In this document: piece by piece, positions 54,181 to 62,046 of the stretch
Layout of the letters: each line of letters starts with the position of its first letter
How positions within the stretch are numbered: position 1 is the stretch's first letter
Source: Lysobacter antibioticus
Lineage (GTDB): Bacteria > Pseudomonadota > Gammaproteobacteria > Xanthomonadales > Xanthomonadaceae
Assembly: GCF_001442535.1 (NCBI RefSeq)
Contig: NZ_CP013141.1
Location: 3,573,198-3,637,197, forward strand
Length of the DNA: 64,000 nucleotides
Reading direction: 5' to 3'
Made by a program: the position numbers and the translations under genes
The notes under the pieces: generated by a model
The model's input: only the letters and a program-made list of their open reading frames with translations
The model's database searches: none
Told to the model about the DNA's origin: nothing

Positions 54181-55845
54181 ATGTCCAGCATCACCGCAAA
54201 CTCGGCGCCGCACAGCACGCCGCTGACCAAGGACCACAAGAAGGTCATCTTCGCCTCCAGCCTCGGCACCGTGTTCGAGTGGTACGACTTCTACCTCTAC
54301 GGTTCGCTCGCCGTGATCATCGGCAAGCAGTTCTTCGGCGGTTTGAACGAGACCAGCCAGTTCATCTTCGCCCTGCTCGCCTTCGCCGCCGGTTTCGCGG
54401 TGCGGCCGTTCGGCGCGCTGGTGTTCGGCCGCCTGGGCGACATGATCGGACGCAAGTACACCTTCCTGGTGACCATCGTGATCATGGGCCTGGCGACCTT
54501 CCTGGTCGGCATTCTGCCCAGTTACGCCACCCTGGGCATCGCCGCGCCGATCATCCTGATCACCCTGCGCCTGTTGCAGGGCCTGGCGCTCGGCGGCGAG
54601 TACGGCGGCGCCGCGACCTACGTCGCCGAACACGCCCCGAACGGCAAGCGCGGCCTGTACACCAGCTTCATCCAGACCACCGCGACGCTCGGCCTGTTTC
54701 TGTCGCTGCTGGTGATCTGGGCCTGCCGCAATTACCTCGGCAAGGAAGATTTCGAGTCCTGGGGCTGGCGCATTCCGTTCTGGTTCTCGGTGATCCTGCT
54801 CGGCGTGTCGGTGTGGATCCGCATGCAGTTGGCCGAATCGCCGCTGTTCCAGCAGATGAAGGCCGAGGGCAAGACCTCCAAGGCGCCTATCACCGAGAGC
54901 TTCTTCTCCAAGAACGGCAAGATCGCCCTGTTCGCCCTGCTCGGCGCCACCGCCGGCCAGGCCGTGGTCTGGTACGGCGGCCAGTTCTATTCGCTGTTCT
55001 TCCTGACCAAGACCCTCGGCATGGACCCGAACCAGGCCGATATCTTCATCGCGATCGCCCTGGCCCTGGCCACCGGCGGCTTCATCTTCTTCGGCTGGCT
55101 GTCGGACAAGATCGGCCGCAAGAAGATCGTGCTGGCCGGCTGCCTGATCGCGGTGTTCACCTACTTCCCGGTGTTCAAGGCGCTCACCCATAACGTCAAC
55201 CCGGCCCTGGAAGCCGCGGTCGCCGCCTCGCCGGTCACCGTCACCGCCGATCCGGAACGTTGCACGTTCCAGTTCGACCCGGTCGGCAAGGCGACCTTCA
55301 AGCAGTCCTGCGACATCATCAAGTCGGCGCTGGCCAAGAAGGGCATTCCCTACGTCAACGCGGCCGGCCCGGCCGGCAGCGTCGCCACGGTCAGCATCGG
55401 CGGCGCCAGCCTGAGCAGCTTCGAAGGCGAACCGCTCGACGGCGCCGCGTTCAAGACGCAGTCGGAAGCCTTCGGCAAGCAGTTGACCGAAGCGCTGCAG
55501 ACCGCCGGCTATCCGGCCAAGGCCGACCCGGCGCAGATCAACAAGCCGATGGTGATCGCGCTGCTGACCTTCCTGGTGCTGCTGGTGACGATGGTCTACG
55601 GCCCGATCGCCGCCTGGCTGGTCGAGCTGTTCCCGACCCGCATCCGCTACACCTCGATGTCGCTGCCGTACCACATCGGCAACGGCTGGTTCGGCGGCTT
55701 CCTGCCGTTCACCGCGTTCGCCATCGTCGCCGCCACCGGCAACATCTACAGCGGCCTGTGGTATCCGATCATCGTCGCCGCCATGACGGTGGTGATCGGC
55801 GCCTTGTTCCTGCCGGAAACCAAGGACCGCGACATCACCGCATAA
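54181..55845 (+). CDS. MFS metabolite:H+ symporter (MHS family)
   Basis: The 554-residue membrane protein has the MHS signature FASSLGTVFEWYDFYLYGSL and RPFGALVFGRLGDMIGRKYTF in the first half, and GWRIPFW, GWLSDKIGRKK and FPTRIRYTSMSLPYHIGNGWFGG later. A loop of about 115 residues between helices (about 338-455; Cys-containing, TADPERCTFQFDPVG) is longer than in Escherichia symporters and is typical of xanthomonads. Family members import carboxylates, proline or shikimate. The gene follows the porin in the same direction, and a terminator follows at 55871. Together with acs it suggests uptake of acetate or another carboxylate. Confidence 0.92.
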   Translation: MSSITANSAPHSTPLTKDHKKVIFASSLGTVFEWYDFYLYGSLAVIIGKQFFGGLNETSQFIFALLAFAAGFAVRPFGALVFGRLGDMIGRKYTFLVTIVIMGLATFLVGILPSYATLGIAAPIILITLRLLQGLALGGEYGGAATYVAEHAPNGKRGLYTSFIQTTATLGLFLSLLVIWACRNYLGKEDFESWGWRIPFWFSVILLGVSVWIRMQLAESPLFQQMKAEGKTSKAPITESFFSKNGKIALFALLGATAGQAVVWYGGQFYSLFFLTKTLGMDPNQADIFIAIALALATGGFIFFGWLSDKIGRKKIVLAGCLIAVFTYFPVFKALTHNVNPALEAAVAASPVTVTADPERCTFQFDPVGKATFKQSCDIIKSALAKKGIPYVNAAGPAGSVATVSIGGASLSSFEGEPLDGAAFKTQSEAFGKQLTEALQTAGYPAKADPAQINKPMVIALLTFLVLLVTMVYGPIAAWLVELFPTRIRYTSMSLPYHIGNGWFGGFLPFTAFAIVAATGNIYSGLWYPIIVAAMTVVIGALFLPETKDRDITA

Positions 55846-55870
55846 GACGTTTCCACCCGCTGCTGCAACG

Positions 55871-55903
55871 ACGACGCCGGCCTCGCGCCGGCGTCGTCTT
55901 TTG
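55871..55903 (+). terminator. rho-independent terminator after the MHS transporter
   Basis: ACGACGCCGGC and GCCGGCGTCGT form an 11-base-pair stem with a CTCGC loop, followed by CTTTTGC. It begins 26 bases after the stop. Confidence 0.8.
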
Positions 55904-56017
55904 CGCTGCCGCCCTGCCCTGCGGGTTCGCGGCTTGACAGGGTTTTGCGCGGCGACCAACACTCGGGCGCGGCCTGCTCGCGCAAACCCGACCGCCGCCG
56001 CCTGCTTGCCGGAACCG

Positions 56018-56611
56018 ATGCCGATGGAATCCCTTGCCGCCCTGCTGACCGACGTCCGCGCGTGCAGGCTGTGCGCCGCGCATCTGCCCGAGGGCCCCCG
56101 GCCGGTACTGCAGATGAGCGCGCAGTCGCGCATCCTCATCGCCGGACAGGCCCCCGGCCGCAAGGTGCACGCGAGCGGCCTGCCCTTCGACGACGCCAGC
56201 GGCGAGCGCCTGCGCGCCTGGCTCGGCCTGGATCGCGAGCGCTTCTACGACGCTCGCCAGGTGGCGATCCTGCCGATGGGCTTCTGTTATCCCGGCACCG
56301 CGAAGTCCGGCGACCTGCCGCCGCGCCCCGAGTGCGCGCCGGCCTGGCGCCGGCGCCTGCTGGCGCAGTTCCAGCGGCTGCGCCTGACCCTGGTCATCGG
56401 CCAGTACGCGCAGGCCTATCATCTGCCCGATGCCGGCGACACGCTGACCGCCGCGGTCGCGTCCTGGCGCGAGCGCTGGCCGCATACGGTGGCGCTGCCG
56501 CATCCGAGCCCGCGCAACAATCTCTGGCTCAAGCGCAACCCCTGGTTCGAACGCGAGCTGGTGCCGGCCATCCGCGAACAAGTCGCGCAGGCTCTGGCCG
56601 AAGACGCTTGA
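56018..56611 (+). CDS. uracil-DNA glycosylase superfamily protein, probable Fe-S type
   Basis: The 197-residue product has the UDG motif A as GQAPGRKVHASGLPFDDASG and a C-terminal motif HPSPRNNLWLKRNP, so it would flip and excise a damaged base. Four Cys fit a [4Fe-4S] site: Cys-x2-Cys in ACRLCAAHLP, then FCYPGTAKSGDLPPRPEC with Cys about 16 residues apart, as in family-4-like enzymes. The start at 56018 or 56024 is chosen as the family N-terminus; upstream in-frame sequence to 55901 is not conserved. The actual base excised is not known; this xanthomonad branch has not to my knowledge been tested. Confidence 0.8.
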   Translation: MPMESLAALLTDVRACRLCAAHLPEGPRPVLQMSAQSRILIAGQAPGRKVHASGLPFDDASGERLRAWLGLDRERFYDARQVAILPMGFCYPGTAKSGDLPPRPECAPAWRRRLLAQFQRLRLTLVIGQYAQAYHLPDAGDTLTAAVASWRERWPHTVALPHPSPRNNLWLKRNPWFERELVPAIREQVAQALAEDA

Positions 56612-56642
56612 GCCACGTCTGCGGCGCACGCGTCGCCGGCGC

Positions 56643-57248
56643 TCACTGATAGACGAACTTCGGCATCTCCCACTCGTAGCGGATCGCCAACAGGCGCAGG
56701 GCGAAGCCGCCGCCGAGGCAGAGCAGCACGCTCAGGTTCTCGGCGACGCCGAAGCGCAGCATCGCCAGATAGGCCACGCCGGTCAGCAGCGAGATCACCG
56801 CGTACAACTCGCGCTGGAACACCAGCGGGATCTCGTTGCACAGCACGTCGCGCAGCACGCCGCCGAAAGCGCCGGTCAACATGCCGGCGATGACGACGAT
56901 GACCGGCGCGTGCCCGCCTTCGCGCGCGACCGAACAGCCGATCAGGGTGAAGGCGATCAGGCCGAGCGCGTCGAGCCAGAGGAAGGCGCGGCGCAAGCGG
57001 TGCAGCTTCTTGGCCAGGAAAGTCGCGGCGATCGCCGCGCCGATGGTGTAGCCCAGGTACTCGGGATGCCGCACCCAACCGAGCGGGTAGTGGCCGAGCA
57101 CGATGTCGCGCAGCGAGCCGCCACCGAGCGCGGTGACGCTGGCGATGATGACCACGCCGAACAGGTCCATGCGCCGCTTGCCGGCGGCGAGCGCGCCGGT
57201 CATGGCTTCGGCGCTGATGGCGATGAGATAGATCAATTGCAGCAACAC
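56643..57248 (-). CDS. TRIC/UPF0126 family cation channel protein
   Basis: The protein (201 residues from GTG 57248) has the two-fold repeat of trimeric intracellular cation channels: ISAEAMTGALAAGKRRMDLFGVVIIASVTALGGGSLRDIVLG in the first half and DALGLIAFTLIGCSVAREGGHAPVIVVIAGMLTGAFGGVLRDVLCNEIP in the second. About six helices are expected. The GTG is preferred because CGGAGAAC precedes it; the in-frame extension to 57293 is not membrane-like. A tandem glycine riboswitch lies upstream, so expression is likely tied to glycine level. Bacterial homologues conduct K+ or amino-acid-like ions. Confidence 0.92.
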   Translation of the reverse strand: MLLQLIYLIAISAEAMTGALAAGKRRMDLFGVVIIASVTALGGGSLRDIVLGHYPLGWVRHPEYLGYTIGAAIAATFLAKKLHRLRRAFLWLDALGLIAFTLIGCSVAREGGHAPVIVVIAGMLTGAFGGVLRDVLCNEIPLVFQRELYAVISLLTGVAYLAMLRFGVAENLSVLLCLGGGFALRLLAIRYEWEMPKFVYQ

Positions 57249-57414
57249 GGCGGTTCTCCGTCGGACAGGCACGAATGAACCGCGGCCGGGCACGGAGACG
57301 CGAACGCGCCGCCTGCGATCGGAACGCAGCGGCCGGGCGGCACGGCATGCGCACGCGCGGCCGTCGGCCGCACGAGGCTACCTGTCTCCGTGGCCCGAAG
57401 GCCGCGGTGCCGCT

Positions 57415-57620
57415 CCCGCTGTCCTTTTACCTGAGAGTTTGGGCGGCGCGCTGTCGCGACAGCGGCCGCTTGCCCCTTCGGTGGGCCGCATCGCGGCCTC
57501 TCTCCAGATCGGCGTGTTCGTTGCAGTGTTCCGGCCGATGAAAGGCCGAGCCTGAGCGATTATGGGAGCCTGCGCCTTCGGCGGGCATCGGCCGCAGGCC
57601 GGCGCCACTCTTCTGCAACG
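57415..57620 (-). ncRNA. tandem glycine riboswitch
   Basis: On the minus strand two glycine-aptamer cores lie in series. The 5' aptamer (57515-57620) has GCAGAAGAGTGG, CCGCCGAAGGCGCAGG and CGCTCAGG; the 3' aptamer (57415-57510) has GGAGAGAG, CACCGAAGGGGCAAG and AAACTCTCAGGTAAAAGGAC. These are the conserved elements of the gcvT/glycine riboswitch. The leader continues about 165 bases to the TRIC channel start at 57248. Glycine binding would then switch channel expression on or off. The position directly upstream of a TRIC gene is known for some glycine switches. Confidence 0.88.
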
Positions 57621-57693
57621 GTGGGCATGGTAGCAGTTGGGTGCCGCCTCCAGACCGCCGGCGGGTCAGTTGCGCCGTTGTTTGCGGTGTCGT

Positions 57694-57719
57694 GGTCGCG
57701 GCTTGCGCCGCTCCTACCC
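57694..57719 (-). repeat. REP-type palindrome, left half of inverted pair
   Basis: GGCTTGCGCCGCTCCTACC core; the reverse-oriented copy is 20 bases to the right. Confidence 0.8.
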
Positions 57720-57738
57720 AAGAGCTACGCCGCTTTAA

Positions 57739-57764
57739 GGGTAGGAGCGGCGCAAACCGCGACC
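57739..57764 (+). repeat. REP-type palindrome, right half of inverted pair
   Basis: GTAGGAGCGGCGCAAACC core in the opposite orientation to the copy at 57694. The pair could form a long hairpin between the riboswitch leader and the ABC operon. Confidence 0.8.
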
Positions 57765-57825
57765 GCGCAATGGCATCGACGACGTTACCGACCGTAAGAC
57801 GATGACGCCGCGCCGCGGCCGCAAG

Positions 57826-58575
57826 CTAGTTCGCATCCGCAGGCCGCTCGGCCGCCAAGGCCTCGACCATCGACTGCTCCAGCGATCGCTGCGGGTCGGC
57901 GCGGATCGCATCGAGCTCGTCGGCCGGCCAGTCGCGACGCAGGCGCCCGTCCATCAGCAACAGCGCGCGGCTGATGAAACGCTCGGCGACATCGAGCGAA
58001 TGGGTCGCCAGCAGCACGGCGGTGCCGCGCTCGCGGGCAAGCTGTTGCAGATGGCGTTTGAGCGCATAGGCGCTGAGCGGGTCGAGGCCATTGAGCGGTT
58101 CGTCGAGCACCAGCAAGGGCGGCTCGCCGAGCAGGCCGAGCGCGATCGCCAGTTTCTGGCGGGTGCCGAGCGAGTACTGGCCGATGCGGCGATCCAGCAT
58201 CGGCGCCAGCGCCAGGGTCTCGGCGAGGGCCAGGGTCGGCGCGGGAATTTCGCTGAGCTCGCGTGTGCCGGCGAACAGGCGCAGGCATTCGCGACCGGTC
58301 AACAACGGCGGCAGACGCGCCGGGTCGACCGCGAAGCCGAGCAGGCGCCGCGCCTGCAGCGGTTCGCGTGCGAGGTCGTGGCCACCGATCAGCACGCGCC
58401 CGGCGCTGGCCCGCTGCAGCCCGGCCAGGCAGTGCAGCAGGGTGGTCTTGCCGGAACCGTTGGGGCCGATCAGCGCGGCGAATTCGCCGGCCTGCAGGCG
58501 CAGGTCGATGCCGTGCAGCACGGCGTGCTCGTCGTAACGGTGCTGCAGGCCGTCGAGTTCGAGCAGGACGGTCAT
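57826..58575 (-). CDS. ABC transporter ATP-binding protein
   Basis: The 249-residue product from ATG 58575 has the Walker A GPNGSGKTT (about 37-45), the Q loop, a shortened LSGGQ-like SLGTRQK, the Walker B LLVLDEPLNGLDP and the switch ATHSLD. Typical of ABC-2/CcmA-type exporters. It overlaps the permease stop by GATGA. A long in-frame reading to 59292 lies over the permease gene and is a shadow. Confidence 0.92.
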   Translation of the reverse strand: MTVLLELDGLQHRYDEHAVLHGIDLRLQAGEFAALIGPNGSGKTTLLHCLAGLQRASAGRVLIGGHDLAREPLQARRLLGFAVDPARLPPLLTGRECLRLFAGTRELSEIPAPTLALAETLALAPMLDRRIGQYSLGTRQKLAIALGLLGEPPLLVLDEPLNGLDPLSAYALKRHLQQLARERGTAVLLATHSLDVAERFISRALLLMDGRLRRDWPADELDAIRADPQRSLEQSMVEALAAERPADAN

Positions 58576-59570
58576 CGCGACAGGGACCGGTGAAGGACAG
58601 GACGCAGCGCCAGCAAAGCCGGCGCCGAGAGCACGAGCATGATCGCGAACAACACCGGCGCGGCGCGCCAGCTCAGGGACAACAGCGCGGCGCCGATGCC
58701 GACGAACGCCACCGCGCAGACGAAGGCGAAGCCCGGATACCGCCACGCCGCCTGCGCCAGCCGATGCGGTGCGCGCGGTGTGCTCGCCAGCAGGGCGTCG
58801 GCATCGAGCGTCGCGGCGACGCAGGCCTGCAGGATCAGACTGAACCAGGCCAGCGCGATGGCGATCAGCAACACGCCGATGCCGCTGCTCGCACCGGTCG
58901 AACTCGGCAGGCCGAACAACACCGCGCCGATCATCCAGGCGTGGCCGCCACGGCGCCAGCGCAGCACTCCTTCGCGCCGTTGCCAATCGCTGAGGTGCGG
59001 CAGCCGCGCATCGTCGAGCCAGGCCAGGCCGAACACCGGCAAGCGCGCGCCTTCGCGCAAACGATGCGCCGGATGGCGACGATGACGCAGCGCCGCGAAC
59101 AAGCCCAACATGGCGCCGAGCGCGAGCCCGCCGTCGACGACCCAGTACGCGGCGTGCAGGCTCGCGCGGTCGCCACCGCAGGCGGCGAGCACGGCCGCCG
59201 CGAATGCCATCGCCGCCAGCGTCGCCAAGCCGGCCAGCAGGATCAGGCTGCGCGTGGCCCGCGACGGCTCGATCGGCGTCGCCGCCCACCAACCCAGGCG
59301 CAGGTACTCATCGAGCGCGATCGAACGGCCGCGCGCGACCGCATAAGCGACGGCGATCGCGAGCAGACCGAACGGCAGCGGCAAGCGTTCGATCAGGCGC
59401 GGCAAGGCCTCGGCCAGGACCGCGGCATCGCCGCCCCAAGCGCGCAGCGACAGCGGCAAGGCGATCGCCGCGGCGGCCGCCGCCGACAGGGTCCGGCCGC
59501 GTCGCCATGCGCCGCCGCGCGCGGCGACGAGGCGCGCTTCGGCGAACCAGGGATGCAGCATTCGGCCCAT
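58572..59570 (-). CDS. ABC transporter permease (ABC-2-like)
   Basis: A 332-residue membrane protein with about six to eight helices, including GLLAIAVAYAVA, RSLILLAGLATLAAMAFAAAVLAA, GLALGAMLGLFAAL and GIGVLLIAIALAWFSLILQACVAA. It has no recognisable catalytic motif. It is paired with the ATP-binding gene by overlap, so the two form an exporter; the substrate (drug, lipid or peptide) is unknown. The family label comes mostly from the partner. Confidence 0.78.
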   Translation of the reverse strand: MGRMLHPWFAEARLVAARGGAWRRGRTLSAAAAAAIALPLSLRAWGGDAAVLAEALPRLIERLPLPFGLLAIAVAYAVARGRSIALDEYLRLGWWAATPIEPSRATRSLILLAGLATLAAMAFAAAVLAACGGDRASLHAAYWVVDGGLALGAMLGLFAALRHRRHPAHRLREGARLPVFGLAWLDDARLPHLSDWQRREGVLRWRRGGHAWMIGAVLFGLPSSTGASSGIGVLLIAIALAWFSLILQACVAATLDADALLASTPRAPHRLAQAAWRYPGFAFVCAVAFVGIGAALLSLSWRAAPVLFAIMLVLSAPALLALRPVLHRSLSR

Positions 59571-59731
59571 CGCAAAGGCCCTCGGCGATCGATCGGGAAG
59601 CCGGAATCGGCGTAGTCGACGGCACTGCGCAGGACACCGGCGGCGTCACTCGCAACCTGCTCGGGCGAGCGCGCCGGACACGCCCAGCGCCGGTCCCGTC
59701 GACGATGGGGACTGTACCGGATCGGCGCCGC

Positions 59732-60550
59732 TCAGCGCTCCGTCGCCGCGCAGCGCAGTTCCAGCGCCTGGTTCAAGGATGCGGCGTGCGCCCATTCCTC
59801 CAGGCCGGTCCAGACCCGCTCCACCGCCATGGTCAGCACCACTTCGTCGCGCAGATCGCCCTGGCCGACCAGACCGAACAATTGCGCTGCGCCGTCCGGC
59901 CCGGGCAGGTCGGCGGCCTCGTCGAACATGGTGCCGCTCGATGCGAATACATGCCGCTCGGCCAGGCCGATCAGGCAGGCCAGGTGCTGGGCGAACTCGC
60001 AGGCGAGCAGGGACAGCGGCTTGCGCGCATAGCGATTGCGCAGCTTGCCGACCAGTTCGTACAGCTCGCCGACCACGATTTCGGCCAAGGCCGCGTCCAC
60101 CGCCTCATCGTTCGGATGCGCGGCGAGCGAGCGCAAGGTCTCGACCAGGGCGCCGTGGTCGGGCGCGATCCACAGCGCGCGCGCATGCACGAACTGACCG
60201 TGGCTGAGCGCCCAGCCTTCGTCGACGTCGCGCGCGTAGGCCTCGATGGCGGTGCGCGACATCAGGTTGAGCTCGGCCTTGCCGCGGCCGTGCACCCATT
60301 CCAGGGTTTCGTCGTAGTCGGCGCCGAGAGCGTCGTCGTCGAGCACCGCCCACAGTTCGATATCCGAGTACGGGCCGTCGCCGTCGCGCGCGGTCGAGCC
60401 GTACATGGCGACCGCGAGCAGACGCTCGCCATGGACCTGGCGCAGTCGTTCGACGATCAGTTCGGCCAGTTCGCGGCGTTGTTCGGAGGTGACCGATTGG
60501 GGGCCGGCGAACAGCGTATCGAGTTCGCCGCGGGGCAGTGCGTAATTCAT
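59732..60550 (-). CDS. ANT(4')-like aminoglycoside nucleotidyltransferase
   Basis: A 272-residue nucleotidyltransferase with the GSx10DxE metal site (MYGSTARDGDGPYSDIELW, Gly51-Ser52 and Asp63, Glu65), then WALSHGQFVHARALW, ELYELVGKLRN (the catalytic-base Glu/Lys region of KNTase) and a C-terminal segment EEWAHAASLNQAL. This is the layout of kanamycin nucleotidyltransferase ANT(4')-Ia, including the substrate-binding C-terminal domain. It would AMP-modify 4'-hydroxyl aminoglycosides such as kanamycin. Its codon use matches the chromosome, so it is probably native, not recently acquired. The residues equivalent to every catalytic position were not checked by alignment. Confidence 0.83.
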   Translation of the reverse strand: MNYALPRGELDTLFAGPQSVTSEQRRELAELIVERLRQVHGERLLAVAMYGSTARDGDGPYSDIELWAVLDDDALGADYDETLEWVHGRGKAELNLMSRTAIEAYARDVDEGWALSHGQFVHARALWIAPDHGALVETLRSLAAHPNDEAVDAALAEIVVGELYELVGKLRNRYARKPLSLLACEFAQHLACLIGLAERHVFASSGTMFDEAADLPGPDGAAQLFGLVGQGDLRDEVVLTMAVERVWTGLEEWAHAASLNQALELRCAATER

Positions 60551-60713
60551 CGCGACTAGGTATCACGCGCGATGCGGCGGCGGCAATTGCGCAATCCGGG
60601 CAATGCGACGGGCTGCGGAGAATTCGCCGGATGGGCATCGCGCAACGCGCCGGAAACGCGACGCCCGTGGACTCAACGTCCGCCTCGTCCGGGCGAGCCA
60701 TTCAGGCCGGCGA

Positions 60714-61052
60714 TCACTGCGGGGGCGAGGCCAGTTCGCGCGCGTCGAGCCAGCCGTCGCGGTTGCGGTCCTGTTTGCCGAAACGCTCGGCGAGGGTCAG
60801 GCGATGCTGCTCGCGCGACAGCGCGGCGCGTGCGCCGCGGCCGCTCGCGGGCTGCTCTTGCGCATCGAGCTGGCCGTCGCGGTTGGCGTCCATCGCATCG
60901 AAGGCGTAGCTGAGCCAATCCTGGTATTCGAGCAGCGAGATCTTGCCGTCCTGGTCGCCGTCCATGCGCGACAGGTAGTCGCCGGTCGAGGCGACTTGTT
61001 GGGCCGCGCAGACGAGCGGAACACAGAACGCGATCGCAATCAGTCGGCGCAT
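60714..61052 (-). CDS. exported EF-hand calcium-binding protein
   Basis: A 112-residue protein with a signal peptide (LIAIAFCVPLVCA) and three 12-residue EF loops: residues 31-42 (DGDQDGKISLLE), 55-66 (DANRDGQLDAQE) and 95-106 (DRNRDGWLDARE), each with Asp at positions 1, 3 or 5 and Glu at 12. The start at 61052 is chosen at the signal peptide. Calcium binding in the periplasm is likely. It lies about 200 bases from two tiny Cys-rich peptide genes on the same strand. Confidence 0.85.
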   Translation of the reverse strand: MRRLIAIAFCVPLVCAAQQVASTGDYLSRMDGDQDGKISLLEYQDWLSYAFDAMDANRDGQLDAQEQPASGRGARAALSREQHRLTLAERFGKQDRNRDGWLDARELASPPQ

Positions 61053-61260
61053 GCGCGGGAACCGGGTGACGCCGGGAGCGGCGGCTTTGCCGCGCAGCCT
61101 GACGCGAGCGGCGGCGCCAGGCAAGTCCGGGTCGCGGATCGCGGGATCCTGCGCTGCCGGCTCGGCCGACCAAGGTTGCCGGCGGCGCGCGGACGCGGCG
61201 CCGGCAACACGGGGGCGCACGGCGCAAGGCCGACCGCGCACCGTCATCGACCGCCAGGGA

Positions 61261-61434
61261 TCAGGAATCGTCCATGCAGCAGGCGAAACGATTGCCGCCG
61301 AACTGGCAGCCGGCCTTGGGCGCGCAGCCCTCGGCGTACTTGTTGTCGGCCTGGGCCGCACCGAAGCCGACCGAGGCGGCGAACAGCGCCGCGATCGCCA
61401 GGTACTTCATGCGGGTGTTGCGAAAAGTCTTCAT
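61261..61434 (-). CDS. small exported Cys-rich peptide, copy A
   Basis: A 57-residue product with a signal peptide (KYLAIAALFAASVGFGAAQA) and a mature part of about 28 residues with four Cys: C-x5-C-x8-CC (GCAPKAGC, FGGNRFACC). The neighbouring copy B shares this frame, with GCPPKAGC and YGGQRVGCC. Shared spacing, shared signal and small size suggest a duplicated disulfide-rich peptide. No family, immunity or processing gene is recognised nearby; it is not called a bacteriocin. It is missing from long-gene lists because it is short. Confidence 0.7.
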   Translation of the reverse strand: MKTFRNTRMKYLAIAALFAASVGFGAAQADNKYAEGCAPKAGCQFGGNRFACCMDDS

Positions 61435-61447
61435 GGTTTTGCGGTCC

Positions 61448-61618
61448 TCAGGGCAGCATGCAGCAGCCGACGCGCTGGCCACCGTACTTGCAACCGGCCT
61501 TCGGCGGGCAGCCTTCGCGGTAGGGACTGTCGGCCTGGGCCACGCCGAAGCCGATGCCGGCAGCGAACAACGAGGCCAGCATGAGCAGCTTGATGCGCTT
61601 GCTACGGAATACCTTCAT
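61448..61618 (-). CDS. small exported Cys-rich peptide, copy B
   Basis: A 56-residue paralogue of copy A with signal IKLLMLASLFAAGIGFGVAQA and mature Cys frame C-x5-C-x8-CC. A good ribosome-binding site (AAAGGAGACAG) precedes the start at 61618. The gap of 13 bases to copy A makes a two-gene operon; the intergenic sequence has no terminator. Mature peptide would carry about four Cys in two disulfides. Confidence 0.7.
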   Translation of the reverse strand: MKVFRSKRIKLLMLASLFAAGIGFGVAQADSPYREGCPPKAGCKYGGQRVGCCMLP

Positions 61619-62046
61619 CTGTTCTGTCTCCTTTGCTTGAAGCGCGGCCCCATCCCTGGCGCGCGACGCGTTCACGGGTGGCGGGTTCGTCCTTGCAATG
61701 ACGTCGATCGCGTGCGGCGCAGGGCGGCACGGGCAGGCAGGAAAGAGGGAATCGGAAGCGGCGCGCGGACGGCGACGACTTGGGCAACGATGTCCCTGCG
61801 CATGCGGCATCTCCTTATGCGGCGCGGGACGCGGTCCGGCGCGGCGACTCCATTGCTGCGCACGCTACACCCTCGCCGGGCGGCAAATGCTGATGGGCGT
61901 CGCGGTCCTGGAGGGGCTGCCGCGAGGGGCGGCGGCCGAGCCATCGCGGCCTGCACAGCGTGCTGCATGCGCGGCAATAAAAAACCCGCGCATCGCTGCG
62001 CGGGTTCTTACTGGAACGACCCAACCGGCGGACCGGCTGCGAACGG
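61619..62046. other. intergenic region between Cys-rich peptides and desaturase
   Basis: Holds the desaturase terminator at 61983-62006 and the promoter region of the peptide operon. No other gene is supported; the open frames here lack family motifs. Confidence 0.5.
61983..62006 (-). terminator. rho-independent terminator of the desaturase gene
   Basis: AACCCGCGCA and TGCGCGGGTT pair across TCGC. On the minus strand the hairpin is followed by TTTTTTATT. It begins 41 bases after the desaturase stop. Confidence 0.85.

Larger units (their letters stand above)
57249..57825. other. leader of the TRIC gene and REP-bearing spacer
   Basis: No protein gene is seen in these 577 bases. The part from 57415 to 57620 is the glycine riboswitch; the part from 57694 to 57764 has an inverted REP pair that separates it from the end of the ABC transporter gene. 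Confidence 0.65.
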
